DNA of 64,000 nucleotides from Candidatus Flexicrinis proximus (GCA_016712885.1 JADJQF010000002.1:124001-188000), one strand, 5' to 3'. Shown: positions 1 to 7,944, counted from the stretch's first letter. A program made the numbers and translations. The notes: generated from the letters alone by a model not told the origin.

Positions 1-15
1 TCTGCTGCTTGGGGA

Positions 16-1431
16 TTAACCGGCGCGAGCATTGAGCGCCGCCAGGAACAGCGGGATGAGGCAAACGACTGCTATTGCAGCAATTACGACCAGAGCGATC
101 GTAACAGAGTCGAAAAGTGGTCGCGGCTCGATTGCCTGGGGAAGCGGCCGCATCGAACGCGAGTTGTAGAAGCTTGGATCAACCGGCGGCTGTGGCGGCG
201 GTGTTAACGTCGAAACTGGCTGCATCATGCGCTGCACCTGCGGACGCACACTGGGGGTGTTCTGCATGGGTGCTGGCGCATTCGGCGCTTCTGGCGCGGC
301 ATTAAACCGCTGCGTCATCACGCCTGAGCCGCTCTGCTGCGGCGGCATTGATGGACGTATCGGCATAGGCGGAGGGGTTGCACCAGAAAACGGCCTCCCT
401 GGTTGAACAGGGTATTGCGGCATCGAAGGCTGAGCGCCCCCGGGCGGCGGAATAATCGGACGCGGATCAGGCGGCCTGTTAATCGGTTGCGAAGGCATCG
501 TGGACTGCGGCGCACCTGCCTGCGAAATGCCGGGAGGCGGGGCGATCGGGCGGGAATGTGAACCGGCGAGCCGCAGCTGATCGCGGAAGGAAACCAACAA
601 CTGAAGAAGTTGGTCGGCGTCGCGATAGCGTGCGCCAGGGTTCTTGTCCATAGCCTTACGCACGATACGTACGAGTTGATCAGGGACATCCGTTGTCAGA
701 GTAGAGACCAACGGCGGTTCTTCTTTGACATGTGCGAGCGCGAGTTCCTGCTGGCTTCCGCCTGTGAACGGCAGGTGCCCCGTAAGCATCTCAAAGAGAA
801 CAATTCCGATCGAATATACGTCCGACGCAGGGCTTGGTTTTTCGCCTTTGGCCTGCTCAGGTGAAAAATAGTGCGGGCTCCCCCAGACAACATCCTCACG
901 AGCACCTGGCTGTGTTTCGCTCATAGCCCGCGCAATACCAAAATCGGTGACCTTAACCATACGCTGGTCATTGGTGATCAGAACGTTCTGGGGCTTAACA
1001 TCGGCGTGGACGATGCCAGCGCGGTGCGCAAATCCGATCCCCGCGCAAATGCTGATAGCAAAGTGCAGCGCGAGGTCAAGCGCCAGTCCCTTGTCGGCAT
1101 TCATCTGGTTGGTCTCGCGAATAATACGCTTCAGGTCGGAGCCTTCGATGAACTCCATAACCATATAGTGCGTTTCGCCTTTTGGGCCTGCGTATCGCCC
1201 GACATCATGCACGGTAACAATATTGGGATGTGACAGATTCGCAATATTGCGTGCCTCAGCCTGAAATTTATCAATGAATTCCGGGTTTGAGGTCATGCTC
1301 GGACGCAGAATCTTGATTGCAACCGTTCGCATCAAGAGCCGGTCAGTGGCGCGATAAATGACGGCCATGCCGCCTGAGCCTTGCTGCGCAACCAACACAT
1401 AACGATCGTTCAGAACGGTTTCAGCTGACAT
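16..1431 (-). CDS. PknB-type serine/threonine protein kinase with C-terminal membrane anchor
   Basis: A 471-residue Hanks-type kinase that would phosphorylate Ser/Thr of target proteins at the inner face of the membrane. The kinase domain spans about residues 10-275: glycine loop GSGGMA (18-23), ATP-binding Lys40 in VAIK, catalytic loop HADVKPQN (142-149) and DFG at 163-165. A Pro/Gln/Met-rich linker (about 290-435) leads to one hydrophobic helix near 443-466, with almost nothing after it, so there is no extracellular sensor domain. The usual HRD Arg is Ala143, so this is a non-RD kinase and may not depend on activation-loop phosphorylation (inference). It begins with ATG and stands alone upstream of dgt, both on the minus strand. 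Substrates are unknown. Confidence 0.92.
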   Translation of the reverse strand: MSAETVLNDRYVLVAQQGSGGMAVIYRATDRLLMRTVAIKILRPSMTSNPEFIDKFQAEARNIANLSHPNIVTVHDVGRYAGPKGETHYMVMEFIEGSDLKRIIRETNQMNADKGLALDLALHFAISICAGIGFAHRAGIVHADVKPQNVLITNDQRMVKVTDFGIARAMSETQPGAREDVVWGSPHYFSPEQAKGEKPSPASDVYSIGIVLFEMLTGHLPFTGGSQQELALAHVKEEPPLVSTLTTDVPDQLVRIVRKAMDKNPGARYRDADQLLQLLVSFRDQLRLAGSHSRPIAPPPGISQAGAPQSTMPSQPINRPPDPRPIIPPPGGAQPSMPQYPVQPGRPFSGATPPPMPIRPSMPPQQSGSGVMTQRFNAAPEAPNAPAPMQNTPSVRPQVQRMMQPVSTLTPPPQPPVDPSFYNSRSMRPLPQAIEPRPLFDSVTIALVVIAAIAVVCLIPLFLAALNARAG

Positions 1432-1477
1432 TACTTTTACCTGAGTACACGTTGATCTAAGGGAATTGTATAGCAGA

Positions 1478-2629
1478 TTATGAGTGCGTCAACGCATCGT
1501 ACATCCGACGGTACTCCTCCGCGGCGCTTCGATCAGTCAGGCAGGCAATGTGATCGGTGATTACCCGGTGTACGCCGTCGTGATCGATACGAGACTGCCA
1601 TGCCTTAGGGAGCTGTCGCGGTTCTGCCAGATAGCTCTTATATAAACCCTCAATTATGCGGTCTGAACGGCGTGCCACAGTGATGACCTGCGGACTGTAA
1701 TACATGTTGGCGTATAAGAAGCGTTTGAGCTCGACACTGTAGCGGCTGATCTTGGAACTAAACTGCACGACATTCTCTGAAGAGGTCATGATGTCGTCCG
1801 GCGAACTCGGATCAAGTTCATCTAGGCGCGCGCTTGTGGTTGTCAGGAGATCGTCGACCAACAGGCCTATCTGTTCGCGGATAATCCTGTGCCGTGTAAC
1901 TTCGTCGAGCCGTGTCCCATCCCACTTCACCCGGCTTACCAGCTCGCGCCAGATGTCCAGTTCATTCAGCATCTCTGGAACGATCAGCCCGGACAGCAGG
2001 CCGTCATCAAGGTCGTGCGTACTGTAAGTCAGTTCATCGACAATATTGGCGATTTGGGCTTCAAGGCTGCCTCGGGTTGTCGGATCCAGGTTCATTAAGC
2101 CGCTCAGGTCGTAAGAGGATTCGTGTTTGATGATCCCTTCGAGGGCCTCAAGCGTGAGATTGAGCCCACGCCACTCGGGATAACGCTCCTCAAGCTGCGT
2201 CACCACCCGAAAACTCTGTACATTGTGATTGAAGCCGCCGTGTCCCTTCATCATCCGATTCAACGTGTCTTCGCCGGAATGACCAAATGGGGGATGCCCC
2301 AGATCATGTACCAGGCAGATAATCTCAACAAGGTCTTCGTTTGCGCCAAGCGCGCGAGCTATGGTTCGTCCGATTTGCGCTACCTCAAGGGTATGCGTCA
2401 GGCGGGTACGGTAGTAGTCTCCCGCGTCGTTGACGAAAACCTGTGTCTTGTATTCCAGCCTGCGGAAAGCTGCACTATGAACAACACGGTCCCGGTCACG
2501 CTGGAACGCAGTTCGGTAGGCCGGCTCGTCCTCGGTATGGATCCGCCCACGGCTGCTGCGACTCAGGAGGGCATACGGTGCAAGGCGCTGCGCCTCATGC
2601 GCTTCCAATTGTTCGCGGGTGATGATCAT
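1478..2629 (-). CDS. dgt: deoxyguanosinetriphosphate triphosphohydrolase-like HD protein
   Basis: Predicted dGTPase of the HD superfamily, hydrolysing dNTPs (typically dGTP) to nucleoside plus triphosphate in nucleotide pool control. It has 383 residues from the chosen start. The metal-binding residues are visible as H79 in LTHTLEV and H108-D109 in LVHDLGHPPFGHSGE, and the family block HSAAFRRLEYKTQVF lies near 51-65. The frame is open further upstream (to 2764), but ATG at 2629 is preceded by AGGAG seven bases away and starts at MIITREQ, as expected for the family, so the shorter form was chosen. Real substrate preference within the dNTPase family cannot be read from sequence. Confidence 0.9.
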   Translation of the reverse strand: MIITREQLEAHEAQRLAPYALLSRSSRGRIHTEDEPAYRTAFQRDRDRVVHSAAFRRLEYKTQVFVNDAGDYYRTRLTHTLEVAQIGRTIARALGANEDLVEIICLVHDLGHPPFGHSGEDTLNRMMKGHGGFNHNVQSFRVVTQLEERYPEWRGLNLTLEALEGIIKHESSYDLSGLMNLDPTTRGSLEAQIANIVDELTYSTHDLDDGLLSGLIVPEMLNELDIWRELVSRVKWDGTRLDEVTRHRIIREQIGLLVDDLLTTTSARLDELDPSSPDDIMTSSENVVQFSSKISRYSVELKRFLYANMYYSPQVITVARRSDRIIEGLYKSYLAEPRQLPKAWQSRIDHDGVHRVITDHIACLTDRSAAEEYRRMYDALTHS

Positions 2630-2935
2630 CGCCCCACTCCTCTTCTTCAGCATGACTATTCTAGCACGCAGCGAAATCCTGGCTTGTATTGGGCCAGGAT
2701 GGCTGCGCGTGCAGCGAACACACAGTTCGGAGGCAAGTTCAGTGCCCGGTTCCAGTGCCAGCAATTGCGGAGTGTCTGCGCATCATGTGGAGATCCATGG
2801 GCGTCGTCCTGCAGGCGAAAATCGGGCATGTTCGCAGCGCAACATTCGCAACAACCACCGCATTGCGTAGTGATGGGCAAATCGGCGTATGTGGTATAAT
2901 GCCGGCTATTGCAGCAAATGAGCAGGATACCCTAA
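2630..2935. other. intergenic region between divergent dgt and coiled-coil gene
   Basis: These 306 bases hold no convincing gene. They contain the extended -10 promoter for the coiled-coil gene (listed separately), the Shine-Dalgarno sequence of dgt, and an 8-bp hairpin ATCCTGGC/GCCAGGAT at 2676-2700 that lies in the possible leader of dgt. A possible minus-strand -10 (TAGAAT, 2658-2663) has no clear -35. Confidence 0.5.
2892..2900 (+). promoter_or_regulatory. extended -10 promoter (TGGTATAAT) of the coiled-coil gene
   Basis: A perfect TATAAT at 2895-2900 is preceded by TG one base upstream, giving the extended -10 motif TGnTATAAT. No good -35 hexamer is present at 16-18 bp, which is common for extended -10 promoters. 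It lies 35 bases before the ATG at 2936. Confidence 0.6.
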
Positions 2936-4153
2936 ATGGACATCCAGCAGGCACTCCGCCTCATCGAGTGGCTCGATGAAGAACGTCGTCGAGACCGCAC
3001 AACCATCGCCACACTTGAGGAGCGCCTAAGCCAGCAGCATGACGTGATCGACGGCCTTGGTCGCCGAATCAACAGTCTTGAGTCCGATCAGTCGGTGATC
3101 AAAGCCGATTATGTGCCTACGACGTCGACGAATGAAACGCTCGACCAGATGCGCCGTGACATGCGTCAAATGGTCGAAGCCGTCGAGGCAAAACGCCTTA
3201 ATGCCGAACGTGAACAGCAGCGCCTTGCTGACCTCAATCGCGAGCAGATTCTGCGTCTTGTCCGCGAACTTGACGATAAATCAGATCGGTTGGCGCGCCA
3301 GACAGGCGAAATCCCGGGCTTCCAGATGGAGCGCGATCGCCTTGCGGGGACAGTATCCGACATTCAGCTACGTCTCGAAGACTTAGGCAAACGCTTCGAG
3401 GATCCAGACAGGCGGCTCGCGTTTCTCGAAGAACAGCGCAGGCAGGATGCCCGGCGCATTTCCGAGATGGAAACCCAGAACCTCGAAATGCGAAAGGCAC
3501 TGGATGCTGTGCGGCCCAAGATCGCCCTGATCGAAGACCTTTCGCTCAGAAACGAGCGGCGTACCCAGGAAATCGCGAACACTGACCGCGAACGCCGCGA
3601 GCAGATCCAGCAATTTATCGATCAGCAGACCCTGATGCTCCAACAGCGTGACCAGGAAGTTGCGTCCCTGATGAAGCGCTTCGAGGAGCACGACCGCGCA
3701 ATGGAACAGAACATTGCCCGCTTCGAAACCTGGTCAGAAGCCTATCGGTCCATGCGTCAGATCATCGACGACTTCCATCGTATCGGTGAGCGGTTGGAAC
3801 GGCGGATCAACGAAGTCGCGGAAATGCAGCGGCTATCTGAAGATCGATTCCGCCAGGAGTGGAATGACTACCGGACCGAGGATCAAAAGCGCTGGAAACA
3901 GTACACGCTTTCAAATGACGAGGTGTGGCGTCGTCACGATGAGGACTTCGGCGAATTTATCAAGACCATGCAGGCCGTCCAGAGCGAACTCGGCCCACTT
4001 CATACAAGTGTGACGCGCCTCTGGCAGTTGGAGCGCGAACGTGTCGCTTTGTACAGCGAACGCACCCAGGACCTGCTAAAGCGCTTCGATATCGAGCCCG
4101 ACTCGCCTGAGACACCAAACGGTCAATACGCTCGAACAAGCAACGGCGCCTAA
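2936..4153 (+). CDS. long coiled-coil protein of unknown function
   Basis: A 405-residue, highly charged protein rich in Glu, Arg and Gln, with heptad-like spacing over most of its length (about residues 15-375) and no Cys, no signal peptide and no membrane segment. It is most likely a cytoplasmic elongated coiled coil. The start ATG at 2936 follows a purine-rich stretch (GCAGGA) at usable distance. It stands alone, convergent with murA, and shares no operon. The sequence shows no enzymatic motif; a structural, scaffold or chromosome-associated role is possible but cannot be argued from motifs. Confidence 0.8.
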   Translation: MDIQQALRLIEWLDEERRRDRTTIATLEERLSQQHDVIDGLGRRINSLESDQSVIKADYVPTTSTNETLDQMRRDMRQMVEAVEAKRLNAEREQQRLADLNREQILRLVRELDDKSDRLARQTGEIPGFQMERDRLAGTVSDIQLRLEDLGKRFEDPDRRLAFLEEQRRQDARRISEMETQNLEMRKALDAVRPKIALIEDLSLRNERRTQEIANTDRERREQIQQFIDQQTLMLQQRDQEVASLMKRFEEHDRAMEQNIARFETWSEAYRSMRQIIDDFHRIGERLERRINEVAEMQRLSEDRFRQEWNDYRTEDQKRWKQYTLSNDEVWRRHDEDFGEFIKTMQAVQSELGPLHTSVTRLWQLERERVALYSERTQDLLKRFDIEPDSPETPNGQYARTSNGA

Positions 4154-4164
4154 TCAGGCGAACA

Positions 4165-4198
4165 CCGCGCTTGGTGACTTCAACGCGGCGGGTTTTAA
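4165..4198. terminator. possible bidirectional terminator between coiled-coil gene and murA
   Basis: CCGCG at 4165-4169 pairs with CGCGG at 4184-4188, extended inside by TTG/CAA after a one-base bulge, followed by GGGTTTTAAA on the plus strand. The stem is short, so confidence is limited. Its place between two convergent stops supports a terminator. Confidence 0.4.
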
Positions 4199-4224
4199 AC
4201 TGAAATGAACTTCGGCTTTCTGCA

Positions 4225-5550
4225 TTACGGCATTACGGCGCGTACCTCCTGGGTTTGGTGATCATCAACGGTGACCCGCTCTATACGAGCGCCAAGCGAC
4301 CGGAGCTTCTGCTCCACGCGTTCATATCCCCGGTCAATCTGCCGTACATTTGCGATCCGGGTTGTGCCCGGGGCCGCGAGTGCTGCACAGAGGATTGACA
4401 TCCCTGCGCGAATGTCTGGACTTGTCACCAAAGGGACCGCCCTCAGTGCGGTGGGACCCTGGACGAGAACACGGTGCGGATCACACAACATGATTCGTGC
4501 GCCCATCTGGACAAGCTTGTCGGTAAAGAACAAGCGGCTTTCGAACATCCAGTCGTGGAACATCACCGCGCCTTTGCTCTGGGTGGCAACGACCAGCGCT
4601 ATGCTCATCAAATCAGCGGGAAATGCGGGCCACGGCTGGGCCTTGATTACCGGGATACGGTTCCCAAGATCCGGCTCGATCGTCAGACGCTGGGATGTCG
4701 GCACGACGATGTCTTGCCCCTCGACCGTCCATTCCACTCCGAGCCGTGCAAACACTAACTCGACCATGCCGAGTACCTGCGGATCGGCTTGTGTAATGCG
4801 CAGGTCGCCACCGGTCAAAACCGCCGCACCGATCCAACTCCCCACTTCCATGTAGTCCGCGCCGACTGTGGCCTCACAACCGTGCAGTTTTTCGACCCCC
4901 TGTATTGTCAGCCGATTCGAGCCGACGCCATCGATCTGTGCCCCCATTGCGATGAGCATCTGACACAGATTCTGTACATGAGGCTCACTTGCCGCGTTGT
5001 TGATAACGGTGGTACCGGACGCCGTAACCGCCGCCAACAAGGCATTTTCGGTGGCCGTCACGCTGGCTTCGTTGAGCAAAATGGCCGTGCCAACCAACCG
5101 GGAAGCCTGTATTGAGAACATCCCGCGCTCAAAACGGACTTCCGCACCGAGTTTACGAAGGGCATGTACATGGGTGTCAAGGCGGCGCTCACCTATGACG
5201 TCGCCCCCAGGCATCGGCACTGAAAGCCGACCCATCCGCGCGAGCATTGGACCTGCAAACACAAAACTCGTACGGATACGGGTGGCAAGGTTCTCATCAA
5301 GCATGCTACTCGTGATGTTTTTGGCATGGACGCGCAGACTGTCCTCCGACAGCCATTCGATATCACAGCCCAGCTTCTGCATGATTTCAATCGATACCCG
5401 CACATCAAGAATGTCCGGGACGTTTCTAAGCGTCACCGGTTCGTCTGTCAGCAGACACGCAGGTAACATCTTCAGAATCGCATTTTTGTTGCCACCGGGC
5501 TTGACGGTACCCTTCAGTGGCACCCCGCCCTCGATGATGAACTGCTCCAT
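4225..5550 (-). CDS. murA: UDP-N-acetylglucosamine 1-carboxyvinyltransferase, Asp-type active-site loop
   Basis: MurA transfers enolpyruvate from PEP to UDP-GlcNAc, the first committed step of peptidoglycan synthesis, in the cytoplasm. The 441-residue length and motifs fit: Lys22 in PGGNKNAIL, the repeated EPSP-synthase fold, and the flexible loop VPMPGGDVIGERRLDTH at about 112-127. In that loop the usual Cys (Cys115 in E. coli) is Asp117. This substitution is known from naturally fosfomycin-insensitive MurA proteins such as those of mycobacteria and chlamydiae. The gene starts six bases after the SAM hydrolase stop, so both are likely one transcript. EPSP synthase is excluded by the MurA-specific loop. 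Confidence 0.96.
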   Translation of the reverse strand: MEQFIIEGGVPLKGTVKPGGNKNAILKMLPACLLTDEPVTLRNVPDILDVRVSIEIMQKLGCDIEWLSEDSLRVHAKNITSSMLDENLATRIRTSFVFAGPMLARMGRLSVPMPGGDVIGERRLDTHVHALRKLGAEVRFERGMFSIQASRLVGTAILLNEASVTATENALLAAVTASGTTVINNAASEPHVQNLCQMLIAMGAQIDGVGSNRLTIQGVEKLHGCEATVGADYMEVGSWIGAAVLTGGDLRITQADPQVLGMVELVFARLGVEWTVEGQDIVVPTSQRLTIEPDLGNRIPVIKAQPWPAFPADLMSIALVVATQSKGAVMFHDWMFESRLFFTDKLVQMGARIMLCDPHRVLVQGPTALRAVPLVTSPDIRAGMSILCAALAAPGTTRIANVRQIDRGYERVEQKLRSLGARIERVTVDDHQTQEVRAVMP

Positions 5551-5556
5551 CCGCGG

Positions 5557-6390
5557 TTATCCTTCCTCGATCTTGAGGCGTACTGCCTGGCCGACGATCA
5601 ATCCGAACTGCTGCGCCGCATTTCCGTGATTGACCGCCAACTCCAGGAAACCAGAACTCCCGACCAGGGTTAACGCCCGGTCGCGATCAACGTTGTCGTA
5701 TGTTTGCTGAATTCCGACGATTTTTTCGCCTTCAATTATCAGGGTTGAGCGGTCTGCCTGCACTGTCCATACCCCCGTGCCGATCAGCGGACGCAGCGTG
5801 AGGCTTTCATCCGTCAGCCATTTGAAGAGACCCAGGCTCGTCATCGCGTTGCCAAACTTGTCTATTGAGAGGATTTCGCCGTGGAGCCAACCGTCTACGA
5901 CTTCGAATTTCGGAGGCGCCAGGCCGACCATGTCCATGATAGGGTCTCCAAGAGACTCCAGCGGTGCGCCAGCATAGAGGAGCGCGGCAACCGGAGCAAA
6001 CAGGTCGCGTCCGTGAAAAGTCTGGCTCGGAGGGTCCTCATCGTTGAGTGCGTTGGTGATGTCTACGGCCCAGGTCTGTGGCGCGTTATAGAGCGCATAG
6101 CTCAGAACTCCGTTATCAGGGCCGACAAACCAGTATCCACCGGCTTGTACCGCAACGGGTCGGCGATCGCTACCCACGCCCGGATCAATGACGACACAGA
6201 AGATGGTGCCGACCGGAAAGTATTTTACGGCCTGCATCAGCATGACAGCACCGCCACGAATGTCCTGTGAGGCGACCCCATGCGATAGGTCAATCACAGG
6301 TGCCTCCGGCGCAATCCCCGAAATGACGCCTTTCATTACACCAACGTAATGATCCTTAAGTCCGAAGTCAGTCAGCAACACAATTGGCAT
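5557..6390 (-). CDS. SAM hydrolase (DUF62, SAM hydroxide adenosyltransferase family)
   Basis: A 277-residue member of the fluorinase/chlorinase-related DUF62 family. The characterised bacterial and archaeal members split S-adenosylmethionine to adenosine and methionine using water/hydroxide. Visible blocks are LLTDFGLKDHYVGVMKGVI at the N-terminus, VIDPGVGSDRRPVAVQ and YWFVGPDNGVLSYAL, followed by a C-terminal beta-barrel-like region. The halogenase-specific long loop cannot be recognised, so hydrolase activity is the likely call. ATG at 6390 has AGGTG close upstream. It is the first gene of a two-gene operon with murA and is transcribed divergently from the his operon. Confidence 0.88.
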   Translation of the reverse strand: MPIVLLTDFGLKDHYVGVMKGVISGIAPEAPVIDLSHGVASQDIRGGAVMLMQAVKYFPVGTIFCVVIDPGVGSDRRPVAVQAGGYWFVGPDNGVLSYALYNAPQTWAVDITNALNDEDPPSQTFHGRDLFAPVAALLYAGAPLESLGDPIMDMVGLAPPKFEVVDGWLHGEILSIDKFGNAMTSLGLFKWLTDESLTLRPLIGTGVWTVQADRSTLIIEGEKIVGIQQTYDNVDRDRALTLVGSSGFLELAVNHGNAAQQFGLIVGQAVRLKIEEG

Positions 6391-6414
6391 AGGTCACCTA
6401 CAGTTGATGGACAA

Positions 6415-6443
6415 ATGCTAACCGGAGCGTACCTCGTTGACAA
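6415..6443 (-). promoter_or_regulatory. promoter of the SAM hydrolase-murA operon
   Basis: On the minus strand, TTGTCA (6443-6438) and TAGCAT (6420-6415) are separated by 17 bp, placing the start near 6408, about 18 bases before the ATG. The -35 lies on the same bases as the -35 of the divergent his promoter, displaced by one base. Confidence 0.6.
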
Positions 6444-6465
6444 GCTATAACCCGGCCGCTATACT
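6437..6465 (+). promoter_or_regulatory. sigma70-type promoter of the his operon leader
   Basis: TTGACA (6437-6442), a 17-bp spacer and TATACT (6460-6465) form a near-perfect housekeeping promoter. The usual spacing puts +1 at about 6471-6472, on or beside the A of the leader-peptide ATG. No other promoter-like pair is seen before hisH. Confidence 0.85.
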
Positions 6466-6471
6466 TTTTGG

Positions 6472-6531
6472 ATGTTCACTTTCCGCCTTCACCATCATCA
6501 TGTCAAGTTCAAATCGCCTACGTTGGACTGA
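6472..6531 (+). CDS. histidine leader peptide (four consecutive His codons)
   Basis: A 19-codon reading frame encodes MFTFRLHHHHVKFKSPTLD and stops at TGA 6529-6531. Codons 7-10 (6490-6501) are CAC CAT CAT CAT. The frame is closed upstream by TAA at 6448-6450, so ATG 6472 is the only plausible start. There is no Shine-Dalgarno sequence, and the promoter places +1 at this ATG, so translation would be leaderless. Ribosomes pausing at the His codons when charged tRNA-His is scarce would cover the 5' arm of the first hairpin. The arrangement is like hisL of enterobacteria, although the sequence itself is not similar outside the His run. It is too short for ordinary gene calling. Confidence 0.85.
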   Translation: MFTFRLHHHHVKFKSPTLD

Positions 6532-6589
6532 GGTTTCGTCGCAACTCGTTTTGCCACGCCCGCGCAGTTCAGCGCGGGCGTTTTGCTTT
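6506..6589 (+). promoter_or_regulatory. his operon attenuator: alternative antiterminator and terminator
   Basis: Four pairing segments can be drawn. Segment 1 (AGTTCAA, 6506-6512) pairs with TTGGACT (6523-6529). Segment 2 (6515-6530) can instead pair with segment 3 (6565-6580), giving 15 pairs between 6515-6529 and 6566-6580 with three G-U and one A-C mismatch, plus G6530-C6565. Segment 3 includes the 3' arm of the terminator: CGCCCGCGC (6557-6565), loop AGTTCA, GCGCGGGCG (6572-6580), then TTTTGCTTT. A ribosome stalled on the His codons masks segment 1 and frees segment 2 for antitermination. A ribosome at the stop codon masks segment 2, so the terminator forms. The pairing was derived by hand. 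Confidence 0.82.
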
Positions 6590-6602
6590 GAAAGGGGGCC
6601 AC

Positions 6603-7226
6603 ATGCTGGCTGTCATCGACTACGGTGCTGGCAATCTACGCAGTGTTTTGCATGCACTTAAGCATCTTCGGGCAACTGATGCTGTTGTCGCACAGACACC
6701 TGAGCAGCTCGCAGGTGCCACAAAGATCATCCTGCCGGGTGTGGGTGCATTCGGAGCAGGAATGCAAATTCTGCGCGAACGCGGCCTGGATCAGGCAATC
6801 CGCGAGAGGGTTGGTGTCGGCATGCCCTATCTGGGAATCTGTCTTGGGATGCAATTCCTGTTCGAATCATCCGACGAAATGGGGATACATGCCGGACTGG
6901 GAATACTTCCAGGTCGCGTAACTCGTTTTCCTAGCCGGCAAAACCTAAAAGTGCCGCATATGGGGTGGAACAAGCTGGATGTGACCCAGAATTCACCAAT
7001 CCTTGCAGGCTTGTCTGCCGAGGCATATGCCTATTTCGTTCACAGCTACTACTGCGTACCTTTCGATCCGGGGATTGTCGCTGCCACAGTCACTTATGGC
7101 GATCCATTTTGCGTTGCCGTGCAGCGCAACAACGTCTTCGGCGTGCAGTTTCATCCCGAGAAAAGTCAGAAAACCGGGCTGCAAATCCTTTCGAATTTTC
7201 TCGGGTTCGGCGAGGTGGCAGAATGA
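6603..7226 (+). CDS. hisH: imidazole glycerol phosphate synthase, glutamine amidotransferase subunit
   Basis: HisH releases ammonia from glutamine and channels it to HisF for imidazole ring closure in histidine biosynthesis. The 207-residue product has the class I amidotransferase triad: Cys80 in YLGICLGMQF, His184 and Glu186 in VQFHPEK. ATG 6603 was chosen because AAAGGGGG lies just upstream and the protein then starts MLAVIDYGAGN, as in the family; the frame is open further upstream only through the leader region. It is the first structural gene after the attenuator, and its last bases overlap the hisA start (ATGA). Confidence 0.97.
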   Translation: MLAVIDYGAGNLRSVLHALKHLRATDAVVAQTPEQLAGATKIILPGVGAFGAGMQILRERGLDQAIRERVGVGMPYLGICLGMQFLFESSDEMGIHAGLGILPGRVTRFPSRQNLKVPHMGWNKLDVTQNSPILAGLSAEAYAYFVHSYYCVPFDPGIVAATVTYGDPFCVAVQRNNVFGVQFHPEKSQKTGLQILSNFLGFGEVAE

Positions 7227-7942
7227 TCATCTATCCAGCTATCGACCTTCGCGGCGGCCAGGTCGTCCGACTCAAGGAAGGCCGCACAGATCAGCAGACC
7301 GTGTTTAGTTCCGACCCAGTGGCCACCGCGGCCCGTTGGATTGCCAGTGGTGCGGAGTGGCTTCACGTGGTGAATCTCGACGGGGCATTCGCCGACGCAA
7401 GCGACAACTTGAGCGTCATGTCGCGGATCGCAGAATTGGGCATTCCCGTTCAATTCGGTGGAGGGTTGCGCACGCCGGGAGATATTGAGAAGGCTCTCCA
7501 GCTTGGAGCAGCACGGTTAGTCCTCGGTACAGCGGCGGTTAGTGATCCTCAATTGGTCGCAGATGCGATCATACGTTTCGGTCCAGAAGCGATTTCCGTC
7601 GCGCTGGATGCACGGAACGGCAGAGTCGCAACCCACGGGTGGCAAGCCATTAGCAACATAACGCCAACGTCCCTGGGTAAACAAATGGCCGAAGTGGGGG
7701 TCAGACACGCGCTGTTCACAGACGTGAGCCGGGATGGCGGCTTGACAGGGTCGAATATCGAGGCGACTGATATGCTCGGTCGAGAAACAGGACTGCAGGT
7801 CATCGCATCTGGCGGCGTTTCGGGCTTGGACGAAATCCGCGCGATTGCCAGAAGAGAACACATCGCGGGCGCGATCATCGGTATGGCACTTTATACCGGC
7901 AAGTTCACACTAGAGGACGCACTGAAAGCCTCAAAGGATTAG
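7223..7942 (+). CDS. hisA: ProFAR isomerase (1-(5-phosphoribosyl)-5-[(5-phosphoribosylamino)methylideneamino]imidazole-4-carboxamide isomerase)
   Basis: HisA performs the Amadori rearrangement of ProFAR to PRFAR, the substrate of HisHF. The 239-residue (beta/alpha)8 barrel starts MIIYPAIDLRGG with catalytic Asp8. The second acid is Asp129 in ALDARNGRVATHGW, and phosphate-binding glycines appear in QFGGGLRT and ASGGVSG. The ATG overlaps the hisH stop as ATGA, indicating translational coupling. hisF follows after two bases. In some Actinobacteria the homologue (PriA) also serves tryptophan synthesis; nothing here decides that. Confidence 0.96.
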   Translation: MIIYPAIDLRGGQVVRLKEGRTDQQTVFSSDPVATAARWIASGAEWLHVVNLDGAFADASDNLSVMSRIAELGIPVQFGGGLRTPGDIEKALQLGAARLVLGTAAVSDPQLVADAIIRFGPEAISVALDARNGRVATHGWQAISNITPTSLGKQMAEVGVRHALFTDVSRDGGLTGSNIEATDMLGRETGLQVIASGGVSGLDEIRAIARREHIAGAIIGMALYTGKFTLEDALKASKD

Positions 7943-7944
7943 GC

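Noticed and set aside
2123..2899. Plus-strand open frame of 258 codons
   Set aside because: Antisense to dgt and its upstream region; no ribosome site or domain.
6391..6602. T-box riboswitch as the his control element
   Set aside because: No T-box or specifier-loop layout could be drawn in the short leader, while the His-codon leader and competing hairpins explain it fully.
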